A stretch of 64,000 bases of DNA from Streptomyces sp. M41(2017) (GTDB lineage: Bacteria > Actinomycetota > Actinomycetes > Streptomycetales > Streptomycetaceae), in NCBI RefSeq assembly GCF_002078175.1, contig NZ_MWFK01000001.1, positions 1,612,001-1,676,000 of the forward strand. The letters are read 5' to 3'. Of the stretch, positions 33,943 through 42,280 are shown in pieces (within the stretch, counting starts at the first letter, position 1; every line of letters starts with the position of its first letter). The position numbers were made by a program, and so were the translations under genes. Under the pieces are notes generated by a model that saw nothing but the letters and a program-made list of their open reading frames with translations, was not told the DNA's origin and ran no database searches.

Positions 33943-36342
33943 ATGACCCACATCGACGCGGGCGCCGGACTCGATCCCGTTCACCCCGTGCCCATACCCG
34001 CGTCCCGGCGGGCGAAGGGGCTGACCGCCGCCGAGGTGGCCGAGCGGGTCGCGCGCGGCGAGGTCAACGACGTCCCCGTCCGCAGCAGCCGCTCCATCGG
34101 CGAGATCGTCCGGGCCAACGTCTTCACCCGGTTCAACGCGATCATCGGCGTCCTCTGGCTGATCATGCTGGCCGTCGCACCGTTCCAGGACAGCCTGTTC
34201 GGCTACGTGATCATCGCCAACACCGGCATCGGCATCGTCCAGGAATGGCGGGCCAAGAAGACCCTCGACTCCCTCGCGGTGATCGGCGAGGTGAAACCGA
34301 CGGTCCGCCGGGACGGGGAGGCCACCGAGGTCGGCACCTCGCAGATCGTGCTCGGCGACCTCATCGAGATCGGGCCGGGCGACAAGGTCGTCGTCGACGG
34401 CACCTGCGCGGAGGCCGACGGGCTGGAGATCGACGAGTCGCTGCTCACCGGCGAGGCGGACCCGGTGGTCAAGCACCCCGGGGACGAGGTGATGTCGGGC
34501 AGCTTCGTGGTCGCCGGCGGCGGCGCGTTCACCGCGACGAAGGTCGGCCGGGAGGCGTACGCGGCGCAGCTCGCGGAGGAGGCCTCCCGCTTCACGCTCG
34601 TCCAGTCCGAACTGCGCACCGGTATCTCCACGATCCTCAAGTACGTGACGTGGATGATGATCCCGACCGCCATCGGCCTGATCATCAGCCAGCTCGTCGT
34701 CAAACAGCACGGCTTCAAGGACTCGGTCGCGCGCACCGTCGGCGGCATCGTGCCGATGGTCCCCGAGGGGCTCGTCCTGCTCACCTCCGTGGCCTTCGCC
34801 ATCGGCGTCGTCCGGCTCGGCCGGAAACAGTGCCTCGTGCAGGAGCTTCCCGCCATCGAGGGCCTCGCCCGCGTCGACACCGTCTGCCTCGACAAGACCG
34901 GCACCCTCACCGAGGGCGGCATGGACGTCACCGAACTGCGGCCCCTGGACGGCGCCGACGAGGGGTACGTGCGCACCGTGCTCGGCGCGCTCGGCGCGTC
35001 CGACCCGCGGCCCAACGCCTCGCTCAAGGCGATCATCAACGCCTACCCGGACACCGGGGACTGGCGGTGCACCCAGGCCCTGCCGTTCTCCTCCGCCCGC
35101 AAGTACAGCGGCGCGGGGTTCGGCGAGAGCGACGGCACGTCCAGCGCCTGGCTGCTCGGCGCCCCCGACGTGCTGCTGGCCGAGGGCGACCCTGCGCTCG
35201 CCGAGACCGAGCGGCTCAACGAGGCGGGACTGCGCGTGCTGCTGCTCGCCCGGACCACCAAGGACCTGGAGGATCCCGGCGCGAAGGAGGCCGCGCGGCC
35301 CACCGCGCTCGTCGTCCTGGAGCAGCGGCTGCGGCCGGACGCGGCGGAGACCCTGCGCTACTTCGCGGAGCAGAACGTCGAGGCCAAGGTCATCTCCGGC
35401 GACAACGCGGTGTCGGTGGGCGCCGTCGCCGACAAGCTGGGGCTCGAGGGCGAGGTCGTGGACGCGCGCCGGCTGCCCTCCGAGCAGGACGAGATGGCGA
35501 AGTCCCTGGAGAAGGGCACGGTGTTCGGCCGGGTCACCCCGCAGCAGAAGCGGGACATGGTCGGCGCCCTCCAGTCACGCGGGCACACCGTCGCGATGAC
35601 CGGCGACGGGGTGAACGACGTGCTGGCCCTCAAGGACGCCGACATCGGGGTCAGCATGGGCTCGGGGTCCGAGGCGACCCGCGCGGTGGCCCAGATCGTG
35701 CTGCTCAACAACAGCTTCTCGACGCTGCCCTCGGTGGTCGGCGAGGGCCGCCGGGTCATCGGCAACATCACCCGGGTGGCGACGCTGTTCCTGGTGAAGA
35801 CGGTCTACTCGGTGCTGCTGGCCGTGCTGGTGGTGTGCTGGCAGGTCGAGTACCCGTTCCTGCCCCGGCACCTGACCCTGCTGTCCACCCTGACGATCGG
35901 CATCCCGGCGTTCTTCCTCGCCCTCGCGCCCAACAAGGAGCGTGCGAAGCCCCACTTCGTGCGGCGGGTGATGCGGTACTCGATCCCCGGCGGGGTCGTC
36001 GCGGGCGTCGCCACCTTCGTGACGTATCTGATCGCCCGGCACCACTACACCGGGAGCGGCTCGCTGGACGCCGAGACGAGCGCCGCGACGCTGACGCTGT
36101 TCCTGATCTCGATGTGGGTGCTCGCGATCATCGCCCGGCCCTACACCTGGTGGCGGATCTGCCTCGTCGCCTCGATGGGCGGGGCGTTCCTGCTGGTGCT
36201 CGTCGTGCCGTGGCTCCAGCACTTCTTCGCGCTGAAGCTGGTCGGCACGACGATGCCGTGGATCGCGGTGCTGATCTCGGTGATCGCGGCGGCCGTCCTC
36301 GAAGCCCTGTGGAGGCTGGTCGACCGCCGCGTCCCGGCGTGA
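33943..36342 (+). CDS. P-type cation-translocating ATPase (CtpE-like)
   Basis: 799-aa E1-E2 ATPase in the plasma membrane. The actuator motif SLLTGEADPV is near residue 167, the phosphorylation site DKTGTLTE at Asp317, and the hinge TGDGVNDVLALKDADIGVSM near 551. The membrane motif VPMVPEGLVLLTSVAF lacks the CPx of heavy-metal pumps. Overall design resembles mycobacterial CtpE, reported to take part in calcium transport. About ten transmembrane helices are predicted, with an unusually long C-terminal membrane block. It is monocistronic and convergent with the next gene. Confidence 0.92.
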   Translation: MTHIDAGAGLDPVHPVPIPASRRAKGLTAAEVAERVARGEVNDVPVRSSRSIGEIVRANVFTRFNAIIGVLWLIMLAVAPFQDSLFGYVIIANTGIGIVQEWRAKKTLDSLAVIGEVKPTVRRDGEATEVGTSQIVLGDLIEIGPGDKVVVDGTCAEADGLEIDESLLTGEADPVVKHPGDEVMSGSFVVAGGGAFTATKVGREAYAAQLAEEASRFTLVQSELRTGISTILKYVTWMMIPTAIGLIISQLVVKQHGFKDSVARTVGGIVPMVPEGLVLLTSVAFAIGVVRLGRKQCLVQELPAIEGLARVDTVCLDKTGTLTEGGMDVTELRPLDGADEGYVRTVLGALGASDPRPNASLKAIINAYPDTGDWRCTQALPFSSARKYSGAGFGESDGTSSAWLLGAPDVLLAEGDPALAETERLNEAGLRVLLLARTTKDLEDPGAKEAARPTALVVLEQRLRPDAAETLRYFAEQNVEAKVISGDNAVSVGAVADKLGLEGEVVDARRLPSEQDEMAKSLEKGTVFGRVTPQQKRDMVGALQSRGHTVAMTGDGVNDVLALKDADIGVSMGSGSEATRAVAQIVLLNNSFSTLPSVVGEGRRVIGNITRVATLFLVKTVYSVLLAVLVVCWQVEYPFLPRHLTLLSTLTIGIPAFFLALAPNKERAKPHFVRRVMRYSIPGGVVAGVATFVTYLIARHHYTGSGSLDAETSAATLTLFLISMWVLAIIARPYTWWRICLVASMGGAFLLVLVVPWLQHFFALKLVGTTMPWIAVLISVIAAAVLEALWRLVDRRVPA

Positions 36343-36367
36343 GCGGTGTTACCGGCTACCGGGTGGG

Positions 36368-37225
36368 TTACTGCACGTCGACGTAGTCACCCGTGGCCTT
36401 GACGGCCGGGGTGGTCGAGGTGCCCGCGAAGTTGTAGCGGAAGTAGCCGTCGGCGGTGGCCGTCGTGGTCGTCTTCAGGTTGCCCTTCGAGTCCGACTTC
36501 ACCGTCTTGAGGGTGGACGTGTAGGTGGAGACGGACTTCTTGCGGAACTGGAGCCCGACCGGCTGGACGGTGTAGCCCGCGTACTTGCCGGTGTCCCAGT
36601 TGGCGCGGGACAGCAGGCCGGTGACCGTGATGGTCTTGCCCTTCTTGACCGGCTCCGGCGAGGCGTTGACCGTCAGCTTGGAGTAGCGCTGGACCCGGGC
36701 GGTCTTGTAGGCGTCGGTGATGACGTAGTCGCCGTCATTGCCCTGGGCCCCGGCCCACACCTTCCAGCTGCCGGCGAGGATGTTGCTGTAGATGTTCTCG
36801 TTCGGGTCGGCGACAAGCGTGACCTTGCAGGTCGCGGTGGTGGCGCCGGAGGCCGTGCAGGTACCCGTCTCCGCGTCCGGGACGATGGCGCCGTCGACAT
36901 CGTCATCGATGTTCGAACCGTGCCAGAGCATGGCGTAGCCGTCGTTGATACCGGACGGGTCGCTGGCCGTCACGGTGACGGTGAAGGTCTTCTTCTTGCT
37001 GATGCCGACCACGATGTCGCTACCACCGTTGACGGTGACGCTCGTGATCTTGGTGTCGCCCACCTTCTCGTCCGCCGGGGAGGACCCGGTGAACGGCGTG
37101 ATCTTGGAGGTGGAGGGCACCTTCGAGGCAAGGCTCCCGTGGCCGTCGGCCTGCGCGGCCGGCACGGCGAGGGCGGAGAGGGCCAGGGCGCCGGAGACGG
37201 CGGCCACGGTGGCACGTATGCGCAT
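36368..37225 (-). CDS. Secreted beta-sandwich protein of unknown function
   Basis: 285-aa exported protein. A Sec signal peptide MRIRATVAAVSGALALSAL..AQA is followed by two probable Ig-like domains: residues about 45-180 (VTVTASDPSGINDGYAMLW; one disulfide-capable Cys pair in GTCTASGATTATCKV) and about 185-285 (SKLTVNASPEPVKKGKTITV, a bacterial fibronectin-like repeat). Acidic loops such as NIDDDVDGAIVPD could bind calcium. The ATG at 37225 has GGGGA upstream. It probably works in the cell envelope or medium; no enzymatic motif is visible. Confidence 0.82.
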   Translation of the reverse strand: MRIRATVAAVSGALALSALAVPAAQADGHGSLASKVPSTSKITPFTGSSPADEKVGDTKITSVTVNGGSDIVVGISKKKTFTVTVTASDPSGINDGYAMLWHGSNIDDDVDGAIVPDAETGTCTASGATTATCKVTLVADPNENIYSNILAGSWKVWAGAQGNDGDYVITDAYKTARVQRYSKLTVNASPEPVKKGKTITVTGLLSRANWDTGKYAGYTVQPVGLQFRKKSVSTYTSTLKTVKSDSKGNLKTTTTATADGYFRYNFAGTSTTPAVKATGDYVDVQ

Positions 37226-37399
37226 GCGATCCCCAAGTGGAGAAAGGGGCCGGCCGGTGGTCGTTCCTCGCGGTTCGTCGACACCGGGGCCCAAGTGATC
37301 GTGGAGTCTGTTGACTCCGGTGATCAGATCAGCGAGGGGGGCGAATAGTTGTACGGGTGATGAAGATTTTGTGCACGCGTTACCAAGATCGCAGCGGGC

Positions 37400-37416
37400 G
37401 GGCGGAGCAACCGCCC
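37400..37416 (-). terminator. Short hairpin after the sacsin-type ATPase gene
   Basis: GGGCGG (37400-37405) and CCGCCC (37411-37416) flank an AGCAA loop, about 30 bases past the stop codon at 37445. It is the only terminator-like element seen there. Confidence 0.4.
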
Positions 37417-37444
37417 ACCCCGGACGCGATCGGTCCCGGCCGGC

Positions 37445-40400
37445 TCAGTCGAACCAGCGGTCCCGGGCCAGTTCCTCGGTGCGGGACGGGTCCTCCAGGA
37501 GCGCGGCGACCTCGAAACGGCGCGGCCACTGGCCCGCCGACCAGGCGAGTCCGGCGGCCACACCCTCCACGGTGGCGGCGTGCAGCACACCGTCGCGGGT
37601 GACGCGCCAGTCCAGCTCCGTCCCGTCCACGACGAGTTCCTCGTGCTCCAGGTACGAGGCGGGCGTCGCCGGCCCCAGCAGCAGCCGTACGGACTCCGGG
37701 ACGTCGTGCTCGGTGCCCTCGGAGGTGACCTCGCCGGTGACGGATTCGCTGAGCCGCCGCACCTGGAACAGCTCGGCGAGTTCCGCGGCCCGCGCCGGAC
37801 GCACCGGCAGCAGCGGCAACCCGTCGGTGAAGGCCAGCAGGTCGGGTGAGTCGACGACCACGGCGTCGGCGGCGTCCACCACCCGCACCTCGCCGTCCAC
37901 GACGGCCCGCAGCTCGTCCGGCAGCGTCACCTGCTCGGGGTCGAGGTCGGCCAGCGCGCCGTAGAGGGCGTGCAGTTGGGCACCGGAGACCTCGCGGTCC
38001 GGGTCGGCGAGCCGGTCGAGGAGTTCGGCGGCGCCCCCGGGCTCGTCGAGCAGGGCGGCCACCGACGTCCGGACGCCGAGCGCCCGCAGCACCTGTTCGT
38101 CGTCGAAGCCGGTCGCGTCCGCCTCGTCGTACAGGCCGCGCAGCAGCGGATCGCCGCCGGCCGCGCGCAGACCGGCCGGCCTGCGCCCGTCGAGCACCGG
38201 ATGTCCGCGCAGCCACCACGCCGTGTAGGGCCGGACGACCTCGTGGGTGCCGTCGGGCAGCAGGATGCGCATCTGCTGGGTGATCGCGTCCCGCAGCGGC
38301 GGCTGCGCGAGCAGGGCGAGCGCCTGCGGCCACCGGTCGTCGTCGATGAGGTCCAGGTCCCGTACGGCGACGATCTCGGTCGCGACGGGCGGCACCGGGG
38401 AGTCCGGCAGCCGGTCCAGGACGTCCTCGCACCACACGTCCACGGCGTCGAGCAGCCCCGCGTCGTCGGGCTGGGCGAAGTCTCCCTCGCGGGGCTCCAG
38501 TTCGTCCGGGTCGAGGACGACGTCGGTGGCCCGCACCAGGGCGAAACCGGCGAGCACCCCGCAGGCGGCCAGCGGCTGCCCGCCCCAGCGGTCCGCCAGC
38601 TCCGCGTCGACGAAGGCGAGTTCGTCCTCGCGCATCACCTGGGCGAACGGGCTTCCCGGCAGCACGAGTTCACCGGCGGGCGCGATGTCGCCCTCCTCGT
38701 CCGGCAGGGCCAGCGCGCCGAGCCAGGGTTCGTCACCGGGTTCGAGCCCGGCGTCGCGCACCAGCGCGAGCACGGTGTCCGCCAGTTCCTCCGCGTCCGG
38801 GGTGTCCTCGTCCCAGGCCCCGCCGTCGTCGTCCAGCGAGGCGGCCACCGCGGCCCGCACCTGCGGGGTGGTGAGCACCGCGCGCGGCGTCGCGGGCAGC
38901 GCGCCCAGCTTCTCCAGCAGCGGATGCGCGGCGTCCGGGTGCGCGACCTTCAGACCGAGCCGGGCGAGGGTGTCCGGCGCGACCGGCGAACCGCCGGCGG
39001 TGGGCAGCAGCACCTGGCGCGGCCCGATCGTCGTCCGGCCGTCGGCCAGCGGTACGGGCAGCCCCGACAGCCGGTCCGGGTCGACCCCGGCGAGGCTGTC
39101 GTAGAGGCGGTGCCACCAGCCCGGTTCCTTCTCCAGACCGGCGAGCCGGTCCACGGCCTCCGTGAGGGGGACCCGGGCGACGCCCAGGGTGCGCAGCTCC
39201 GCGCGCCGTTCCAGCCCGGCGGGCAGCAGACTCGGCAGGACCTCGGCGAGGACCCGCACCGTCTCGGCGCCCGCTCCCTCCACCACCTCCGCGTCACGCG
39301 GCCGCAGCGCGGCCGGCTGCTCGGCCGGGCTGCTGCCGGGCCAGTCGACGGGGTTGTCCGCGGCCGGTGTCTCGTCCGGCGGGGCGGCGGGCGGCAGGAA
39401 GGCGGTGCGCGGGAGCCGGTCCAGGACGGCCCGGCGCAGCGCGCCGTCCAGTTCGCCCTTGCCGAGCGGTCCGGGCACCAGGTCGATGATGCCGGTGTCC
39501 ACCGGCCGCCACGCGGCGAGCAGTTCGGCGTACGCGTCCGCCGCGCGCTCCACCAGGAAGTCCGTCAGCGGACCGGGGGCCGCGTGGCGCCGGGTGGTGT
39601 CCAGCGGGAGGGACGCGATGAGCAGCGCGGGCACGCCGAGTGCCTCGTCGCTGGGGGTCGGCGCGTGGACGACGGGGCTGGTCCGGGGGCGGGCCGGGGT
39701 GCCGTCCGCGTCGACGGGGACGGCCCAGGTCACGGACCAGTGCGGTCGCAGCCGTTCCTCGACCGGGCGGTCGGCGAGCAGGGCGGCGTCGAGGGAGCCG
39801 TGGTGGGCGACGGTGCGGTAGCGGGTGGTGCCGTCGCGGGAGTCGTCGATGGTGACGAGGCCGTGGCCGGCGGCGGCCCGCGGGTCGCCCGCGCCGGTGG
39901 CGTGCGGGGTGCCGGCTGCTGCCGGTGCGGGGGTGTGACCGGCGTCCGCGTCGTCGCCGGGGCGGGTGCGCCGCAGGGTGCGGACCTCTCCCTCGCCGGT
40001 CTCGACGACCACTTCCTCCAGGCCGGGCAGGGCCAGCAGGAGGGCGTCGTCGACGGTGCGCAGGAGGCGCTCGGCGAGGTCCTGTGCCGCGGAGTCGCGC
40101 AGCGGGAGGATCACGGCCGTGTCGTACGGGTCCGGGGCGGTGCCCTCGGCGGCGAACGGCAGCCGGAGCAGCGGCACATGGCCGTCTCGGCGGCGGATCT
40201 CGTCGCCGAGGCCCGCGCTGTCCCCGGCGGTGCCGGCGGCGAGGTCGCGGGCCTCGGCGAGGGCCCAGCGGACGCCGCCGTGCCGGCCGACGACCGCGGG
40301 TTCGTCCGTGACCGCGAGGACGGCGGCGAAGCCGACGCCGAACCGGCCGACGGCCGTGTCGTGGGCGTCCCGTTTCGAGGAGGCGCGCAGCGTGGAGAGC

Positions 40401-40699
40401 GACTCGACGCCTGCCGCGTCGAGGGGGGCGCCGGTGTTGGCCGCGATCAGGACGCCGTCGCGCAGGGTCAGCCGGAGGCGTCCGGGGGTGCCGGCGCGGG
40501 CGGCGGCGTCGGCGGCGTTCTGGGCCAGCTCCACGACGAGCCGGTCGCGGTACCCGCCGAGGACGAGGTCCTCCTCCGCGTTGGCGTCCTCGCGGAACCG
40601 GGCGGGGCTGGCCGCCCAGGCGTCGAGCACGCCACGGCGCAGGCGCGCCGTGCCGAACGGGTCCGCGCCCTCGGCCGCGGGCCGCACGAACTTACTCAC
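37445..40699 (-). CDS. Large sacsin-type HATPase protein
   Basis: 1084-aa cytoplasmic protein with an N-terminal GHKL (Hsp90/sacsin-like) ATP-binding domain: VVELAQNAADAAARAG (Glu57, Asn61), IAANTGAPLDAAGV and AVGRFGVGFAAVL (about 117-128). The remaining 800 residues have no motif I recognise and are rich in acidic and leucine residues. Sacsin-type modules occur in large chaperone-like proteins. The GTG at 40699 has GGGAG upstream. It lies 239 bases behind the DUF3027 gene on the same strand, with a REP-like element in the gap. Function unknown; chaperone or nucleic-acid quality control are guesses. Confidence 0.85.
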   Translation of the reverse strand: MSKFVRPAAEGADPFGTARLRRGVLDAWAASPARFREDANAEEDLVLGGYRDRLVVELAQNAADAAARAGTPGRLRLTLRDGVLIAANTGAPLDAAGVESLSTLRASSKRDAHDTAVGRFGVGFAAVLAVTDEPAVVGRHGGVRWALAEARDLAAGTAGDSAGLGDEIRRRDGHVPLLRLPFAAEGTAPDPYDTAVILPLRDSAAQDLAERLLRTVDDALLLALPGLEEVVVETGEGEVRTLRRTRPGDDADAGHTPAPAAAGTPHATGAGDPRAAAGHGLVTIDDSRDGTTRYRTVAHHGSLDAALLADRPVEERLRPHWSVTWAVPVDADGTPARPRTSPVVHAPTPSDEALGVPALLIASLPLDTTRRHAAPGPLTDFLVERAADAYAELLAAWRPVDTGIIDLVPGPLGKGELDGALRRAVLDRLPRTAFLPPAAPPDETPAADNPVDWPGSSPAEQPAALRPRDAEVVEGAGAETVRVLAEVLPSLLPAGLERRAELRTLGVARVPLTEAVDRLAGLEKEPGWWHRLYDSLAGVDPDRLSGLPVPLADGRTTIGPRQVLLPTAGGSPVAPDTLARLGLKVAHPDAAHPLLEKLGALPATPRAVLTTPQVRAAVAASLDDDGGAWDEDTPDAEELADTVLALVRDAGLEPGDEPWLGALALPDEEGDIAPAGELVLPGSPFAQVMREDELAFVDAELADRWGGQPLAACGVLAGFALVRATDVVLDPDELEPREGDFAQPDDAGLLDAVDVWCEDVLDRLPDSPVPPVATEIVAVRDLDLIDDDRWPQALALLAQPPLRDAITQQMRILLPDGTHEVVRPYTAWWLRGHPVLDGRRPAGLRAAGGDPLLRGLYDEADATGFDDEQVLRALGVRTSVAALLDEPGGAAELLDRLADPDREVSGAQLHALYGALADLDPEQVTLPDELRAVVDGEVRVVDAADAVVVDSPDLLAFTDGLPLLPVRPARAAELAELFQVRRLSESVTGEVTSEGTEHDVPESVRLLLGPATPASYLEHEELVVDGTELDWRVTRDGVLHAATVEGVAAGLAWSAGQWPRRFEVAALLEDPSRTEELARDRWFD

Positions 40700-40812
40700 G
40701 GATTCACTCTCCCTCTCGGGTGGCGCGTCCGCGCGGGCGGCGGGTCGCGGCTCGAAGGTACCCCGCGCCCTCCCGTGCTCCCGCCGGGGGCGGCGGCCGG
40801 AACCAGCCCTGC

Positions 40813-40878
40813 GGCGTTCGAGGAGCGGGGTACGGGGCGGAGCCCCGAGTACGGGACGGGCAGGGGCGGAGGGGGCGA
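40813..40878. repeat. REP-like intergenic element, copy A
   Basis: 66 bases beginning GGCGTTCGAGGAGCGGGG and containing the hairpin GGGGCGGAGCCCC. It is about 88% identical to 55866-55931. The short conserved core and hairpin are typical of dispersed extragenic elements in Streptomyces. Confidence 0.8.
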
Positions 40879-40938
40879 GAAGGGCTATGACCCGTCCCGG
40901 GAAAGGGGCCGGAAGCGGCCCCGGGAGGGTGCGGGCCG

Positions 40939-41865
40939 CTACGAGTGGCCGAGCTCGGCGGTGGACTCGTCGGGGGCCGCGGAGACCGACCCGGAGTCGG
41001 GGGACGGCCGCAGGGGGAACGGGTCCACCCGGGTCTCGTCGATCACCGGCTGAGGCGGCCGCGGAGGCGCCGGCATGACGGCGGCCTCGGAATGCCCTCC
41101 GCACCCGTACGCGAGGGACACCACATGCCCGTCGGCGGGCGAGAACTCGTTCGCGCAGACCCCGAACGCCTGTCCGAGCGTCCCGCCGATCCGGTTGAGG
41201 AAGCCACAGCTGACGCAGGTCGCGGGCGCGGCCTGCGCCATCGCGGTCTGCGGCCCGTACGCCTCTTCCCAGCGGTCGGCCGCGACGTGCAGACCGTAAC
41301 GGGACAGGACCCGGGCCCGGCGCAGGCCGAGTTCCTCGGCGACCGCGGCGATCGAGCCGCGGCGCGGGGCCATCGGAAGGTTCGCGGGGGTGCCCGCGGT
41401 CACCTCGATGTCCTCGGCCTCCACCAGCTCGGCCATGTCGTCCGAGACCGCGGAGTTCGGCGCGGGCTCGTCCTCACCCGAGAATCCGGGTTCGAGCCGC
41501 AGGTCCTCGGCGTCCGTGGGCAGCAGGTCGCCGGGGCCCATGTCGCCGGGGCGGAGCCGCTCGCTCCACGGCACCCACTCGGGGGCCAGCAGCGCGTCGG
41601 TCCCCGGGAGGAGCACCGTCTCGTCGAGGGTGACGACCTTCGCGCGGGAGGCGCGGGCCACGGTGGACGCCCAGCGCCAGCCGCGGTATCCCGGTTCCTT
41701 GCACTCGAAGTAGTGCGTGACAACGCGGTCCCCCTCGGAGACCATCCCGAGGTGCTCGCCGACGATGCCGGGATACGCGACCTCCTCGGCAGCCGTCCGG
41801 GCGAGGTCGATCGCCTCGGCGCACAGGCGGTCGGGGGTGCGGCTTCGCGTTGTCGCTGCGCTCAC
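40939..41865 (-). CDS. DUF3027 family protein
   Basis: 308-aa actinobacterial protein of unknown function. The N-terminal half contains CAEAIDLARTAAEEVAYPG and HYFECKEPGYRGWRWASTVA. The middle has an acidic stretch, then LGLRRARVLSRYGLHVAADRW. Cysteines in ATCVSCGFLNRIGG and FGVCANEFSPADGHVVSLAY, followed by GCGGHSE, look like a zinc-binding site. The Pro-rich C-terminus appears disordered. The GTG at 41865 is preceded by GGAGAG about 12 bases upstream. Conserved next to the sacsin-type ATPase here, which suggests a shared function. Confidence 0.85.
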   Translation of the reverse strand: MSAATTRSRTPDRLCAEAIDLARTAAEEVAYPGIVGEHLGMVSEGDRVVTHYFECKEPGYRGWRWASTVARASRAKVVTLDETVLLPGTDALLAPEWVPWSERLRPGDMGPGDLLPTDAEDLRLEPGFSGEDEPAPNSAVSDDMAELVEAEDIEVTAGTPANLPMAPRRGSIAAVAEELGLRRARVLSRYGLHVAADRWEEAYGPQTAMAQAAPATCVSCGFLNRIGGTLGQAFGVCANEFSPADGHVVSLAYGCGGHSEAAVMPAPPRPPQPVIDETRVDPFPLRPSPDSGSVSAAPDESTAELGHS

Positions 41866-42280
41866 AGGTATCGCTTCTCTCCTACGCCGTCTCACGGGTG
41901 CGCCATTCCTCCGGCGGGGGTGCGGACGGAGCGGACCGGTGGGCCGCGTCGACGTCCGCGCCCGATCGCACTCGGGCGCACCTACGCCATCCATTCTGCG
42001 GGATGGCCGAGAGGCGCGCGGCCGAGAACAATCGCCGCATGCGCGTTACGCACGCTACCTTCTCCTGGCCCCTGGGCCCACACCGGCGGGCGTCTTCGGC
42101 GCTCCGCGCCGGTATCCGGGCCGCTCCACGGCGTGCCGCCGGACCGCCGGACGCCGCCGTTCCGGCGGCCCGCGCCACGGCTCCCGCACCCCCCGGCGCG
42201 CCCCGCTCCCCCACAAGCCGCCGCCCCCCATCCGCGCGGTAACCGCACTACAAACCCCGATCTCGGGGCACTATGACGGG
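41866..42280. promoter_or_regulatory. Divergent DUF3027/MFS intergenic region
   Basis: 415 bases without a gene I can support. The right end carries a hairpin-like inverted repeat CCCCGA-TC-TCGGGG (42255-42268), directly followed by the -10-like CACTAT (42269-42274), six bases before the GTG of the MFS gene. The middle (about 42050-42230) is GC-rich with arginine/proline-type shadow frames only. Confidence 0.5.

Noticed and set aside
34203..36222. Minus-strand frames opposite the P-type ATPase
   Set aside because: They mirror the ATPase codons and lack starts with ribosome binding sites or recognisable domains.
37303..37318. Hairpin GGAGTC-TGTT-GACTCC
   Set aside because: Six base pairs in the promoter region of a secreted-protein gene; too short and unsupported to assign a role.
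42040..42242. Possible small protein in the DUF3027/MFS gap
   Set aside because: The frame is Arg/Pro-rich without a ribosome binding site or hydrophobic/domain character; it looks like GC-rich shadow.
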